Part shown: piece after piece, positions 1 through 12,003 of the stretch
Layout: every line of letters starts with the position of its first letter
Position numbering within the stretch: position 1 is the first letter of the stretch
Origin: Haemonchus contortus
Taxonomy: Eukaryota; Nematoda; Chromadorea; Rhabditida; Trichostrongylidae
Length of the DNA: 64,000 nucleotides
Direction: 5' to 3'
NCBI GenBank assembly: GCA_000469685.2
Contig: LS997563.1
Coordinates: 34,626,468-34,690,467, forward strand
Notes under the pieces: generated by a model
The model's input: only the letters and a program-made list of their open reading frames with translations
Told to the model about the DNA's origin: nothing
Database searches by the model: none
Program-made: the position numbers and the translations under genes

Positions 1-62
1 TTTAGGAACAGGCAATTTAGACACTGCGAAGTATACCGTATTCTAGCCATTCTGACAAGCGG

Positions 63-323
63 CTATGTTCCGGCGAAAGGCCTGAACTCCAGGGTCCGAG
101 CACTCCCAGAAGGATCCCAGTTATTTATGGAACCCAATGGAGTGATCCAATAGATAATGAATACGACCGTCATCAACATCTCCATCGTGTAGTTCCCCAA
201 GTGAAAGGGGAGCAGGGGTAAACGTGCTAATTCGATAAATTCGGTCGATTCCTCATTGTGGAGCAAATCGCCAATTCCAGAGAGCTTAGATTTATGATCC
301 ATTATGATCAGTTCTTCAGCCAT
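63..323 (-). CDS. Possible exon encoding a membrane segment (unrecognised)
   Basis: Reading leftwards from an ATG at 323 there are 86 open codons. The middle of the product is hydrophobic (MLMTVVFIIYWIT, about residues 48-60) and follows a Leu/Pro-rich stretch (ELARLPLLPFHLGNY), which would suit one membrane-spanning helix. I do not recognise a family. I see no strong splice acceptor before the ATG and no convincing donor within the open frame, so this could be a first exon, a fragment or a chance frame. Its length alone is not significant; only the residue pattern argues for coding. Confidence 0.2.
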   Translation of the reverse strand: MAEELIIMDHKSKLSGIGDLLHNEESTEFIELARLPLLPFHLGNYTMEMLMTVVFIIYWITPLGSINNWDPSGSARTLEFRPFAGT

Positions 324-3300
324 GACCTTTCAGTAACGGATCACCTCCTATTCACCCTTCACTACCCCATTTCTTGGGAGGGATCTATATTAGCGGACAT
401 GGTATTGAAATAATGTCCACAATTTCATAGAAACAATAATTTTCAGTGTTTTTTTTTCAATAAAATGTAGGCTGTGGTTGACAGAGAATAGACAATGAAA
501 AAAAAGTAGATGAAATCGAAAAGGATGAAATCGAGGCCTTCGATCTGTAGGTAACCATTCACGAGGGTAAAGGTTCAGAATAATACGCCAAGGACGACAA
601 AAAGCAAAAGTGGCAATGGGAGCTGCAGCCGACCAGGAAAGCAGCAACATTTAGTGTCATGATTCGAAAATGTTGATTAAAGATTGGTAATGATGAGCCA
701 TGCACTAAGGATAGGCCAGGCATCAGAGCAAATAATGGTTCTATAACAGACCTGGGAGCTTTTGACTGATTCTTGCCTTGTTACTAAGAACCACTACGTT
801 ATTCCACGATAACTTAGGAAAAGGTGTAGATTTGATTGTCATAGAAAATGTGATCGAAATGGGCTCACTTACTGATCGATCCCGAAATAACAAATCCCAT
901 TTAGCTTTATATTCCGACAATAAAATAGAAAACTTCAATTTTACGTTCCAAGAAGAGAACTAGACCATCACTAATGTGGAAAGCGGTGTTCTACTGAGGC
1001 ACGAACCCAGGCCTTGGCGAGAAAATAGTGGCTCGCAGCGGAAATAGCAAGCTTGAAGGAAAAAAACAATCATATATGCTTCTCGGAAACTGGGAGGAGC
1101 TCAAAGTACAGGATGTAGGAGCATCGAGTGTGATACTAGGGGGTTACACATGAACATCTGCTTTAAACTGTCCATTTTCAAGACAGTCAAACAAATGGCA
1201 CCATGATTCAACGTCTAATAAAATAAAGTGCAAGGACATCAAAATTCACACCGGAAACTTGACTTTCGTCGGGTATAGGGCGAGAAAAGTCGGATTATTG
1301 AACCGTGAAGCTTTTGTTTTGTGTTGAACTCTGTGGCAATTATGATACCGACGACGCCAAGCCGGGCAACGAAAAGCTCCTGCCCTTCTAGGCGAACGTA
1401 AAAGCAATCAAAAGTGCTCGGACACGTGCATTTTTTCCATATCATTATGTATCGATGTGTAATTAAAAGTAAAAAACGGAAATGTGCCATATTTAGAAGT
1501 CGGGGTTCCAGTTTTGAAAGAAGTCCACTGTGGTATCATTTTTTAACACCTGAAAAACTACCAGCGCCTTGGTCCGACTAATAGTAAAAGTCAGTCCACC
1601 TTGGTGGGATGAACCAGTGGACCCTGCCACGCCGTGCAAGTGACTTCCATCATTAACGGCGGAAAGCTTTGGATGCGTACTCGGGTGGTACACACTAAGA
1701 GACCAGCTAGGCACAGGGAATGGGTGCAACCTCCCACCAGTGTCAGTTCAATGACAATAAGCTAAAGCGATATGTAATGTTTGGCTTCGAAAGACCTTCT
1801 TACAAGTTGCTACTAAGCTTCTCCAGAACAACACATCCTGACTAAGCTCGTTGTAAGGAGGACAGGAGCCTTTTCAATGTGACTACGGTCATAGAAATTT
1901 TTCCAAAGCGTGATGAGCACTGGAAACTGGAGAAAAAGCAATTCTTCGGAGCCAAGAGTAGCTCTTGGCATGACCTTCACTCTATAGCTTCCCGGTTGAA
2001 CGGTACAAGCTGGAATTATATTTGGTGCTCATCCAGTTCCCACAACCCAATGCCGTAGTGCCAGGCCGCACTCACTTGGCGTTTCATTTGTCCGTTCTCA
2101 GCCACATGAACGTTTTGAACTATAAGAACACAGCAATTGGAGTGAATGTGCCTTAGTGTGCCAGTTGCTACCGGTCTGCACCAACGAAAAATTCTTTCGA
2201 CAATTGAAGTGTAAGAGGAAACGAAGGCCACACATGGCAGTGGAAAGGAAAATTTTGTGAAAGCCAGTAGGGGAAAAGAAGGAGGCTGTCTACCATAAAA
2301 TGAGGCCTAATTGAAAGAACAGACGAAGATTACCGCCAGTATCATGAGTATGGGAGTATCAAGCTTATCAAAAAAGAGAATTCATTTCAAGTGGTATTCC
2401 CTCGGGCGCGAGATTCAGAATGAGTGAAGAGCGAAGAACGCACACCGCACAAACCAGCAATTTTTTCTGTGGAACGACGTGTAGTACACCCCCGAAAAAC
2501 ATAAAAACATGGCTTACAAAAAATCGTGGATTTCAGGCTCAGCAAATTCTCACCCCCATATCACCTAGATGTTAGGGACAGAGTTTGCGAGTCATGTTTT
2601 CGACTGTTTTAGTGGGGTTCTGAAAATTGGTTCACTACAGGAGTGATCGCAACACCAAACCTTATAGGTGTAGAAGACCTCTTCCACTGATGATCGAGAT
2701 CTTCCCTTTCTAAAGGTTCAGGAAGGAAGCTATCGAGTGTTAATGAAGCTCAGTAAAGTAGAACCCAACAAGCAGTCTACCGGTCCGTCAAATGAGGATG
2801 GGCTTCTCATCTATCGCCACTCGAAGAACAAGACGGATTTAATCGTCCCGTGAAAGTAAGACACAGTAACCCCAACTGAAGCGCCTCTAAAACACCCGTC
2901 ACATATACGACGCAAAGGAAAGGTATCCCGGGCGAAGTCCACATAGGTGGGTTTTAGAGTACTAGAGGGGTGTCACACATCACGGGACGTTAACATCCCT
3001 CTAATTTCGGAGGAATTGCTTAGAAAGTTACCCTTTGAAAACTAAATAGATCACGGTGGCTATGCGGTGATCAGAGGTTGTCTGATGTTGTGTTTATGCT
3101 CCCTACGAGATCGGTTATTGTTGTTGTTCAGTTGTGAAAATGAGTACGTGCACCACACTGATGATGGCGTCATTAAACTAGAAACGGAATAGTTTCAAAG
3201 TCGATTTTCGATCAGTGAGCCTTGACTTTGAAAACTGGTGGTCATGGTCATTTTTGCTGCCCCAGTACTCATCCTTTCCACTCACCTCTGTCCGAAAAAG

Positions 3301-3872
3301 ATTGACCCTCGGAAAAGCACGGACGAGCCGAGCTCAGTCAGCTATTGTTGTGGTCAGGGGAACCAACATCTTCACTACTTTAACTTCGTCTGCATACCGA
3401 ACAGATTCACGGCTGCAAGAGGATGGCAGCTGTCTGCCACCTCGGACCATAAATATTTCATTTTTTCGCTTCCAAGGCTTACTAGATTTCTAAATAGTAT
3501 ACTGAGCCTTATAAGATCACTTCGTAAAAGATATTCCCAGGCAGCTCTTTGTTGGCAGTACCCCAAAGTACATAGATGGGGTAAAAAGGCCTCGAAAGAT
3601 CACGATCCGGAAAAATCCCATCGAAAAAGGATTCCTCAGACTTGCCAGGGTATTGTGCTGTCCGAGCTGGCGGAACTGGCTGACAGACCAATGCATCACG
3701 AAGTCCTAAGCTTGTTAGTGGAAGTGTATGTATACATAGCAATTCTCAGCGTTGTAGGATTCGGACCTATTTGGGAGGGCCCCTCTGGGTAGTCATGGAG
3801 TAACAGTATCTTCGGGGAGGATAGACATGTAGACTGATAAATGTTTGCGGTTTACTGCTTACACTTTAGCTA
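324..3872. other. Stretch without a supportable gene
   Basis: The longest open frame here (184 codons, 3238-3792, plus) has no motif, no membrane pattern and no splice context that I recognise. A 24-bp block at 1397-1420 is identical to one at 32738 and marks a dispersed repeat. Short inverted arms occur at 2885-2897 and 2949-2959. Otherwise it reads as intergenic or intronic DNA. Confidence 0.5.
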
Positions 3873-3874
3873 TA

Positions 3875-4077
3875 CAGTGCGTAACAAAAGTATGTGGACA
3901 CCCCAATATTTTCGTTCACCGGGCTTGCCAGCGAATTTTGAGCAATAAAACTTATACCATTCGAATCCTGCTATGCGAAAACCTAGAATTACCTGTTCTT
4001 TTGAAATTTTCAAGTAGCTCTTGCTTTGTTTTAATTCGAGGGAAAAGTCTTCTTTGTAACAAAAGTATGTGGACACC
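3875..4077 (+). repeat. Left terminal inverted repeat with outer and inner binding-site motifs
   Basis: GTAACAAAAGTATGTGGACA occurs at 3881-3900 (outer) and 4056-4075 (inner). Sequence between the two matches the right arm imperfectly, for example GCTTGCCAG and ATTTTGAGC. The inner site lies about 75 bp upstream of the transposase ATG. Confidence 0.85.
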
Positions 4078-4150
4078 CGAGTCAGATCCGACTTTGGCGC
4101 GAAAATCCCGATGCGTTTCCGGTCATTTTTGAAATAACCGGTGTGTCATC

Positions 4151-5198
4151 ATGCCTGTACGTGGTAGGCTTCTCTCCGAAGAAGAACAAGCGCAAATCAG
4201 GGCTCTTCATGAAGCCGGACACTCGAATAGACAAATTGCACGTCAGCTCCTACATGCATTGGAAACTACATTCAAAATCCCGGTGCTTACCGCTCAGCTC
4301 GAATAGTGGGACGACCACGAAGCTTGACAGCTCAAGATCACAGAAGAATAGCTCGAATGGCCTCGAATTCCACCTTATCTCTGAATCAAATTCGTGCTTC
4401 AATGGGATTGGCGGTCTCGAGGATGACGATATCGCGGTCCATTCGATCAAATGAGCACATAACACGAGAGGTAATGAAAAAGGCGCCCCGTCTAAATGCT
4501 CAACACAAAAATGCAAGGCTGCAATTCGCACGCAGGAACATGGCAACTTCGTGGGACGAGGTACAACTTTTCGAGAGGGTTTGAAGTTAAGTTTAAACGT
4601 CATTTTCTGCATGTTTTCCGTTTAGGTCATCTTCAGTGATGAAAAAAAGTTCAACCTGGACGGTCCAGATGGATACCGTTACTACTGGAGAGATCTTCGT
4701 CACGACCCGCTAATCCATTCGAAGCGAAACTTTGGTGGGGCCACATTAATGGTTTGGGGTGGCTTTGGAAGCAGCGGCAAATTGGAGCTGGCATTCCCTT
4801 CATGCCGGATGGATAGTCAGGAATATCAGGAAGTGCTCGAGTTCCACCTCCTGCCCTTTCTCAGAAGTGCGCGACGCAGGGCACATGTGTTCCAGCATGA
4901 TAATGCATCTGTCCATGCCTCACGGTCTACGAAGGAATGGCTCCAACGCCACGGTGTTGCTGTGATGGATTGGCCAGCCTGTTCCCCTGACTGCAACCCC
5001 ATCGAAAACCTATGGGGAATCATGGCTCGGCGAGTCTATCTCAATAACCGCCAGTACAACTCCGTAGAAGAACTGAAGGCGGCGATCTCAGCTGTGTGGG
5101 AATCCATCGACGACACGACCATCACAAGTTTGGTTCAGAGCATGCCCAATAGGATGTTCGAGCTGATCAGGCACTCAGGAGGGCTAATTGATTACTGA
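4151..5198 (+). pseudogene. Tc3A-like transposase, one intron, frameshifted
   Basis: This would cut and join the element's ends in the nucleus. Exon 1 starts at ATG 4151 (MPVRGRLLSEEEQAQIRALH, an N-terminal helix-turn-helix) and runs to about 4249. The homologous reading then continues in another frame from 4249 (CIGNYIQNPGAY) through the second DNA-binding domain with its GRPRSLT hook, so a net frameshift breaks the gene near 4249. Exon 1 ends at 4560 (WDE). The intron is 4561-4625 (GTACAACT...TTTCCGTTTAG, phase 0). Exon 2 reads VIFSDEKKF and ends LIDY at the TGA (5196-5198). The catalytic triad is visible: D in FSDEKKF, D in FQHDNASVH and E in NPIENLWG, the DD34E pattern. The intron position matches the Tc3A-like architecture. 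Only the one frameshift is evident, so decay is recent. Confidence 0.85.
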
Positions 5199-5226
5199 TC
5201 TCATTCATATTCTTTTTTTTTGTACA

Positions 5227-5427
5227 GTGTCCACATACTTTTGTTACAAAGAAGACTTTTTTCTAAAATAAAAAAAAGTAAAAGCTTTCTGAAATTTCCG
5301 GAAGAACAATTATTCCGGGGTTTTTCCACCCGAATATTCGTATAGTAGTGGTGTTTCAGCTCAAAATCAACTGGCAAGCTCGATAAGCCAAAATAGTGAG
5401 GTGTCCACATACTTTTGTTACGCACTG
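5227..5427 (-). repeat. Right terminal inverted repeat with inner and outer binding-site motifs
   Basis: The reverse-complement motif GTGTCCACATACTTTTGTTA appears at 5227-5246 (inner) and 5401-5420 (outer), 174 bp apart, mirroring the left arm. The arm starts about 28 bp after the transposase stop codon. The arm ends at 5427 against TA. Confidence 0.85.
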
Positions 5428-5429
5428 TA

Positions 5430-6830
5430 CTTAGAACCTTTACAGCTGAGAACGTGAGTTATGTTGATTGCCGTCAGGTCGCTGTTTAAAATACGCCTCT
5501 TTTCAAATGCCTCTCTCTCTCGAGAAAAAAGGACAGCAACATTATGTCCAGATCACAACAATAGAAAAACTAAGAACAGCCGTTGTAATTAGCCGTCGTC
5601 AGCCTTCAAAGCCAACCAAGCTCTCACAGCTGTCGTTGTCTGAGGAACATGTTGAAAAATCAATGAATAAAAACTGGTTCAAAGGGAAGATTCGGGAATC
5701 AACTGTTTCGAACTTTTTCGAAAACTAGGGACCGGTGCTCCCTGGAAAGGTCTTATTGGTCATTTCATTTCGCCCAGCTCGTGGGTTTTTTTTCTATTTC
5801 TGTAGATACTAATTGTCAGTTAAGCCAGTTACCAGTTCAGAGGTCAATTTATAAAAGCTATTTTAAGAATAATGCTCCCTGAAAAAAATTTAGTTTGATC
5901 TCATCTGAAATGCAGCTCTTTCAACAGCTTCCCCTGAAGGAGAAGGGCATCTCCCTCAAATTTTGGAATTTCCACCGATTACATGATTAAAGGCTGTCCC
6001 AATTTAGTTACAGAATGAAGAGCGTCTCGCATCGAAACGAACCAGGCCCATTTATCAGAAAGTTGTTCGACCGATACAGGATAATGATGATAAAGCAAAG
6101 TCTGGAACAGCAGTCAGAATGGGAAGCATTGCTCATCCACTAAAGGTCAAAAGTTTGCTCTTCAAAGTGCTTCTACACTTTTATTTATTTCACAAGAAGT
6201 CATTTTGAGAAAAATCAGGTCCTAACTGCCCATTGAGATATTCAAAGCCATAGAAAGAGTTGAAGTTTCATCAAAACTTGAGGAATAGAATTGTTCCATA
6301 GCTCGAGGGCATTCCCATTTCCAATGCAATGAGGGAATACATCCCTCAAATGACCAGTACAAAAAATACACATTGAAGTACATAGCTTACAAATTGTCGA
6401 GCATTTATTCATGAGCAGAGAAGAAGCGATATGTAGACAGCAGCTTTTATCAATCGAACTAACAGATTTGGAGTCTGCTATCTAGAATGATGAAGGAGTT
6501 CTCCCGTAAGCATAAGGCTTCCTTATCCTTGATCAAAGATCACGAAATGATTTCTACAGCTGATCTTTGAGGCTTCGCGATGAGATGAGCACCCAACCTC
6601 TCCACGTTGAAGTTCTATCCGGCTCGTAACAGTTTTCAACGAAAGTCCAATCATGCAAAGGAACGTGAAGAGTGGTCTGTTCAGTTGAGGTGCTTCCCAA
6701 ATATCATAATTGCTTGCCCCAATTCCACACTCGCCTACAACCGCTTCAACTCAATTCTACAGCTATTTTGCAACATTCAATGAATGATGGAAGGAATTCG
6801 AAATTAAAATTAATCCCGAACCCCCTGCAC
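5430..6830. other. Stretch without a supportable gene
   Basis: An 86-codon frame at 5468-5728 (plus), rich in Lys and Ser, ends in FEN but shows no family motif or splice context. The rest is broken in all frames. Confidence 0.45.
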
Positions 6831-7116
6831 AGGAAAGGTGGTGTAGGGGCAAGTGGCGTACTTCTCACACGCATGGTTACGGGTACGAGTTCCGGATCAA
6901 TATCCTCCTAATCAACGAAGCCTACTATCCCTCCAAGGTCGGCTAGTCCGTACCTGACTCGTCTGGGAGGATAAAAGCACTGACTTGTACATCGGCTGGC
7001 CACCGCAAGTCATTGTATAGGCCACCTACGCTTCCAATACGCCACTAAGATTCTGTCGAATGCATGGGTGCATCCCCCAGATGGGATCGATATACGCCCC
7101 AAACTTATCTTTATCA
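6831..7116 (+). mobile_element. tRNA-derived SINE, full length, diverged
   Basis: The head has an A-box-like GGTGGTGTAGGGGCAAGTGG. The B-box is damaged (GGGTACGAGTTCCGG against GGTTCGAATCC). The body motifs GGGAGGATAAAAGCACTGAC, GGCTGGCCACCGCAAGTCAT and CCCCAGATGGGAT are present, and it ends in AAACTTATCTTTATC. The divergence suggests an old copy. Confidence 0.75.
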
Positions 7117-7969
7117 TTATGACTCGCTGTGCTTACATAATAATCGCTCAAAAGAGTACTGCTGTCGAAAAAAAAGCTCTCGGTGATCTCTCCTCAAAAC
7201 AGCTGCGCTTTGTAAAAAAAAGGCATGAAAAAAACTTTGCTACACGTCCACAACACAGCGTAGATAGTAAGAGAAGTGAGGGGATAATACAAGCCTTCTC
7301 AGGTTTCTTTTCGAAAATACAACCGCTTGAATGCATTTCCGGCGCTGACAATGGCTTGGTCTACCACAACGATGACGGCCGTCAAAAGGAACACTCAATT
7401 GGTTGGGACTGAATTGCATTCACAAAGCACTGAGGGGCTACTCCCTACCACTTTCTCGCCTTATTGGGAGGTTTATGGCGGAGCTCCAAGATTAATTCCT
7501 GCAATCAGGAAGTCGTCTGATGCCCCACTACATAATGGTGAAGCAACCTCACCACAGAATACATAGAATCGGAACTCTAAAGCTGTAGGTAATCGACAGA
7601 TAATCGTTCTTGATGGTTAGATCGCTCAGATGACATTGAGGAAACAGTACTTCGAAAAAAGGTTTGTTCACCCAAACGAACACTGAGTCCATTCGAGTCT
7701 GTGCAATACTGACTTCCTTCTATTTAGGAAATTTCTGTGGGGGTCAAGAGAGTTCATGGTTCTGCTCGGTTCCGCTGACGTAGACTTCTCTTTCTGTCAG
7801 AAAGGCACAATCCAGAAGGCAAAATCCAAAAAGGCCACTCAGGAAGAGTTGCCTGAGGCGCACCTGCCAAGTCTCAGGAAGAAAAGTGGGACGTTGAGTA
7901 CGACTCTAGTATGCACATTAGCTATCGGCTAATCCCACTTGATGTTCCTTATTACATGAAGGATTGAAA

Positions 7970-8243
7970 GGGATAAAAGATAAATTCTTTTGGCGCTAAT
8001 CAGTCCCGTCTGAGGGATGCGCCACCGCATTCGGCTTCCATTCAGAATCGTAGTGGCGTATTGAATGCATATGTGGCCTATACAATGAATTGCGGTGGCC
8101 AGCCGGAGCATAAGTCCATGCTTTAACTGAATGCGGAGGGATGGACGGCTTGGTTGGCTCTGGCGGATATCAAGCCGGGAGATTTGAACCCGTGACCATG
8201 CCTGCATAATAGTGCTCCACTTGCCGCCACACTGCCTCCGCCC
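7970..8243 (-). mobile_element. tRNA-derived SINE, near full length
   Basis: On the minus strand the head (GGGCGGAGGCAGTGTGGCGG) is followed by a B-box region GGGTTCAAATCTCCC, then the family body with GATTCTGAATGGAAGC and a tail containing TTTATCTTTTATCCC. The middle of the body carries a small deletion. The flanks GAAGGATTG and GAAGGCATTG hint at a worn target duplication. Confidence 0.75.
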
Positions 8244-9306
8244 AAGAAGGCATTGCCACAGGGAAACTGTGAGCTCTTGGAAATACTCGAGCTTGACTAT
8301 TTTTTTTCGGAAACAATATAAGAACACTGCAAAACCCTACTGCCTAACTCTTCTCAAGCTTGAAAGAACAGAAAATAAGCAGTCACTATTTATGTTGATG
8401 GCGTTATTACAGCAGGATTGTGCCTAAAAATAGTTGAAAGAAGGCCGTCAGCTCAGCGGAAACGTCCTTCACCACCAGCAGCCCCCATAGAAGTTAGCGA
8501 ACGAGGGCCAACGAGCTCTTGAATGGTTGCATTCAAAGGAATGGGATGTGGTAGGGTCAAAACTGCAGCTGTCGACAACCCGACGGTAGCTCTAGAAGCT
8601 AGAGGGGATGTGGTGTCAGCCACAGAAACTTCTCCAACCCTCCTTCTGTTGTTCATCTAGCTCTTTGAAAACTGACTGAATAAGCGAAAACCTCACTTTT
8701 GGAAAAGGATTGCTTCAGACTACGCCATAGAGCAGTTCCTTGAGGCAAAACATAAAACCTTCGTAGATACCGGTTCCTTGAGCATTTTGCAAGAAAGTTC
8801 AGCATTGTTACTCCTTCAGTAGACCGGAATTATCACTAAGGCTTCAGCTGGGAAGGAAGCTTGTTCACTCCTCTGAGATTTGGTGCAACAGTAGAAGGCT
8901 AGAACTCGTAGAGCAATTCAAACAGTAAAGGAAAACAGCGGCAATTCAATGACTTCCTGCAAGTTTATTTCGACTGGAAATGACCTCTGGAGGACCGTAA
9001 CTATAGTTAAGGGTAGTCGCGGTGAAAACCATTATTTTTTATCGACAGAGTGAAAACAAAAATGAGCCTGCATAGATGTTGAGGTGTTTTCGCCAGAGAT
9101 GGGTAAAATGCATGGAATTGCTCAGCATAAACCAACTGAATCGCATCCGTCGCCGTGCCTTCAAAGGCCATCAATCATTCATGTGGACATGACCATGACG
9201 AAAACATTGGAAGCTGAACACTTCCCAATTGTGTGGTGCCTAGCACCTCCGAATTCCTCTCCAGGCATTTCGACAACATGAAAACTGAAGGAAGCTTTGA
9301 ATGATG
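8244..9306. other. Stretch without a supportable gene
   Basis: Only short open frames are present. A 67-codon minus frame at 8453-8656 is Ala/Val-rich without a recognisable domain. Confidence 0.4.
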
Positions 9307-9589
9307 AAGGATAAATCTCTCGGATTGGTTAATTCCTCATTTGAGTGGGCCTTCCCACTAGAGCTTTCATTCAGAATCGTAGTGCCTTTCTGGGCGTTCA
9401 TGGTACCTATGCAATGAAATACGGTAACCACCCAATGCACAAACTAACGCTTTTATTCTTTGTGACAATCCGACTATTGAACAACCCTCAAGAGGTGGAA
9501 GGTTTAGTTTGCCTGGGAAGGCCTTGTGTAGGATTCAAACATCAGGAAATGGATGTGGCAGTGCTCTGTTTGGTCCCACTCCACCATTC
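9307..9589 (-). mobile_element. tRNA-derived SINE, badly decayed
   Basis: Recognisable pieces are CATTCAGAATCGTAGTG at 9369, the Val/Thr-free TACCTATGCAATGAAATACGG block, the GAGGTGGAAGGTTTAGTTTG block and a degraded head (ATTCAAACATCAGG and CCCACTCCACC). The order matches the family, but the long middle segment is rearranged. Confidence 0.55.
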
Positions 9590-11710
9590 CATTTGCAACT
9601 ACTCTATCCAGGGATCATAGGAAATCACTTGATATTACTGAGGTGGCTGTTTTCTGGCTGATGTATCAGCATTGTTGCCATTTTAGATTTCAAAAGCTCT
9701 CATGGAAGGTCATGATTGAGAGGCCAAAGTAGGGGCAACGCGGCTCTTAATATAATAACTGGGAACTTCAGAGAAGAAACTGTTCCCGCGGTTTTTCATC
9801 CACTTCTGCGGCAAACTGTGTTTTCTCGAAATAACGCTGGCGGTCCCTAGAATTCCACAAGTAGGTGCAGTTTCATTTTTCATTTCTACATTTTCACCAT
9901 GATTTATTTCCGTACAGGAAGAATCTCCCATTAGCCGGAAGGTCAGGGTCTAGTCCGTTCCATGCCGGTTAGGGTGGCGCCAAGTCACGCCTTGTCACCG
10001 TCCGACTAAGGTGCCTTCAGAGAGAGCCCTCAGTGAAGGACCGGAAGAACGGATGGAGACAATGGTAGTAAATGCTAAAACAGTTATGAGTATACTATAA
10101 GCTTTTCAATTTGCTAATGAACAGGCTGGGTAGGCCGTCTTGGAGTGTAATTGCAAATAATAGCGTTAGGCAAGAACTCTATGGTTGATACATTTCATAC
10201 ATCCCAAAATTCTTAGCTTTTTTGTTTCGTTACTCATTTTCTCACAATGTATTATACTAAAAAAAAAAACAACAGATTGAAGGGGGGATGAAATGATTTT
10301 CACATGGGAATGATAAAAAAAGCTGGGCCAGTCACTCGACAGAAAAGTTCGAGAGAGTCTCACAAGGTTTCACGGACAAAACTTCAGTCTCAGACGGGAC
10401 TCGAGCCCGCACTTCCGAGCACGGTACCCGGAGCTCGAGCTTGTAAGCCATTAAAAAAGGGGAGGGTAAGCATTCGCAACGCCGATCTGAACGGAGGTCC
10501 ATTACGGGGGTGCACCTCAGAAATGTCCTCATCCTAATGACAGCGGACAAACTACCGTAACTTCCTGAGCCATCTACTGCAAGTATTTTGACTTCCTCTT
10601 AAATGTCAGCTTTTTTGGCTAACTTCAGTTTTTATGCAAAACGACCTAAACATTAGTTACGGATAGATTGCCATAGCACAGCTGAGTAGTTCTAATTTTT
10701 GAAAGGGCGAAAACAGAAGGACAAGTGGTAGTCTGGTCGTTAACTCAAAGGGCAATGTCTGTACTTAAACGTTCACTTTAAGTCACATCAAGGGATAGAG
10801 TCGGGACGAATGTCATGCTGGAGGTCCACTTTGCTCTTTCAACTACACTTAACAAAAATTCTCAGCCATTTCGGTTGAATGAATAATAATGAATTCCAGA
10901 TATTCCGAAAGGGAAGGTGTTGTTGACTTACTTCAATCCCATAGCGGAGCCTCGACGTTGAAGTTCAAAAATCTATTCTATGGTCTACAACAATGACAAT
11001 CCTGTTAAATATTTAGATGGCTCAAGAATGGTTTCTGTTTATGGTAAAAGGACAGGATTACCTAACTCGAAAATATAAGCTACTTCCAAAGAACCGTTAA
11101 AAGGCACACCCCAAGACAAGAACAGTAAATAAGCTTTATCCTTAGGATGAACCTGTAACCCCTCAGGGCAGCACAAGGAAGCTATCGAGTCGAAAAAGGG
11201 TGCTGATGTGAGAACCCACCGACCTAGCCGGCATACCGCCCAAGGTGGACGAGTTTCCAAACATGTTGCAGAGGTTGTAGAGGTTGCACTAATGTCAGCG
11301 GGACGCAAAAGTTGCACACAAACAGCTTACAACAGCAATGACACACACACATTTGGACAGCTCGTCCAAATACCCCTTTCATGCGACTTTTGTGCTCACA
11401 TTCTTGTCTAACCGCTAATTTTAATACTTTTTTGGGAGCCTTATCTTCCTCGAATAACGTCGATTCCCGCGTTTTCTCTGTCGTGGAACTCGTGAACTTC
11501 CAATTATAGATTGTGATAGAAGTACCTTCAGAAATTTTTCAGTGGGACATACCTATGGCTTCCACTATGTGAACATATGAGATTTACTCATCCGTCGCGG
11601 GATCGCAGAAGGGAGGGGGCTGGAGAGAGTGTAGGATGGAGGGGAGGTGGCTTGAGCCCGTACTGGGGCCAGGCAGGCACCAAAATGTGCACAATACAGC
11701 TCTAAATGAG
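9590..11710. other. Stretch without a supportable gene
   Basis: A 73-codon minus frame at 9710-9931 starts MGDSSCTEINHGENVEMKNE and looks mildly coding-like but has no recognised family. Around 10395-10412 the reverse complement contains GGGCTCGAGTCCC, a B-box-like motif that may be a remnant of another tRNA-derived repeat. Nothing else stands out. Confidence 0.4.
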
Positions 11711-12003
11711 TTGATGTGATTTAGTGGAAAATAACGCACTATCTCACACGCATGGTCACTGGTTCGGATCCCGGATCAATATCCGCCCAGGCCAACTAAG
11801 CTCTCCATCCCTTCAGGGTCGGGTAATCAGTAATGAACTTGTCTGGGAGGATACAAGCACTGATTCGTAACTTGGCTGACCACCGCAAGTCATTGTATAG
11901 GCCACATACGCATTCACTACGCCACTACGACTATGATTGGAAGTTGAATGCGGGGCGCATCCCTCAGACGGGATTGATTAACGTCAAAACACTTTGTACT
12001 TTA
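11711..12003 (+). mobile_element. tRNA-derived SINE, near full length
   Basis: The A-box area is worn (GTGATTTAGTGGAAAATAACG) but the B-box region GGTTCGGATCCCGGATC is clear. The body follows: GTCTGGGAGGATACAAGCAC, CACCGCAAGTCATTGTATAG, GGGGCGCATCCCTCAGACGG, then ACACTTTGTACTTTAA in place of the ATCCTTT tail. Confidence 0.75.

Larger units (their letters stand above)
3875..5427 (+). mobile_element. Tc3-like DNA transposon (Tc1/mariner superfamily), complete ends
   Basis: The 1553-bp element is bounded by inverted ends starting CAGTGCGTAACAAAAGTATG and sits between TA dinucleotides (3873-3874 and 5428-5429), the target duplication of this superfamily. Each end carries the same roughly 21-22 bp motif twice, outermost and again about 175 bp inside. 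C. elegans Tc3 has two transposase-binding sites per long terminal repeat at nearly this spacing (established knowledge). The single gene inside encodes a Tc3A-like transposase with one intron, but it is frameshifted, so this copy is probably non-autonomous. Ends and TA sites are intact, so it could still be mobilised by transposase made elsewhere. Confidence 0.9.

Noticed and set aside
3238..3792. 184-codon open frame on the plus strand
   Set aside because: No domain, no membrane pattern and no splice context; overlapping frames of similar quality on the other strand.
10385..10420. B-box-like GGGCTCGAGTCCC on the minus strand
   Set aside because: No matching A-box or stem could be placed with confidence, and no SINE body follows.
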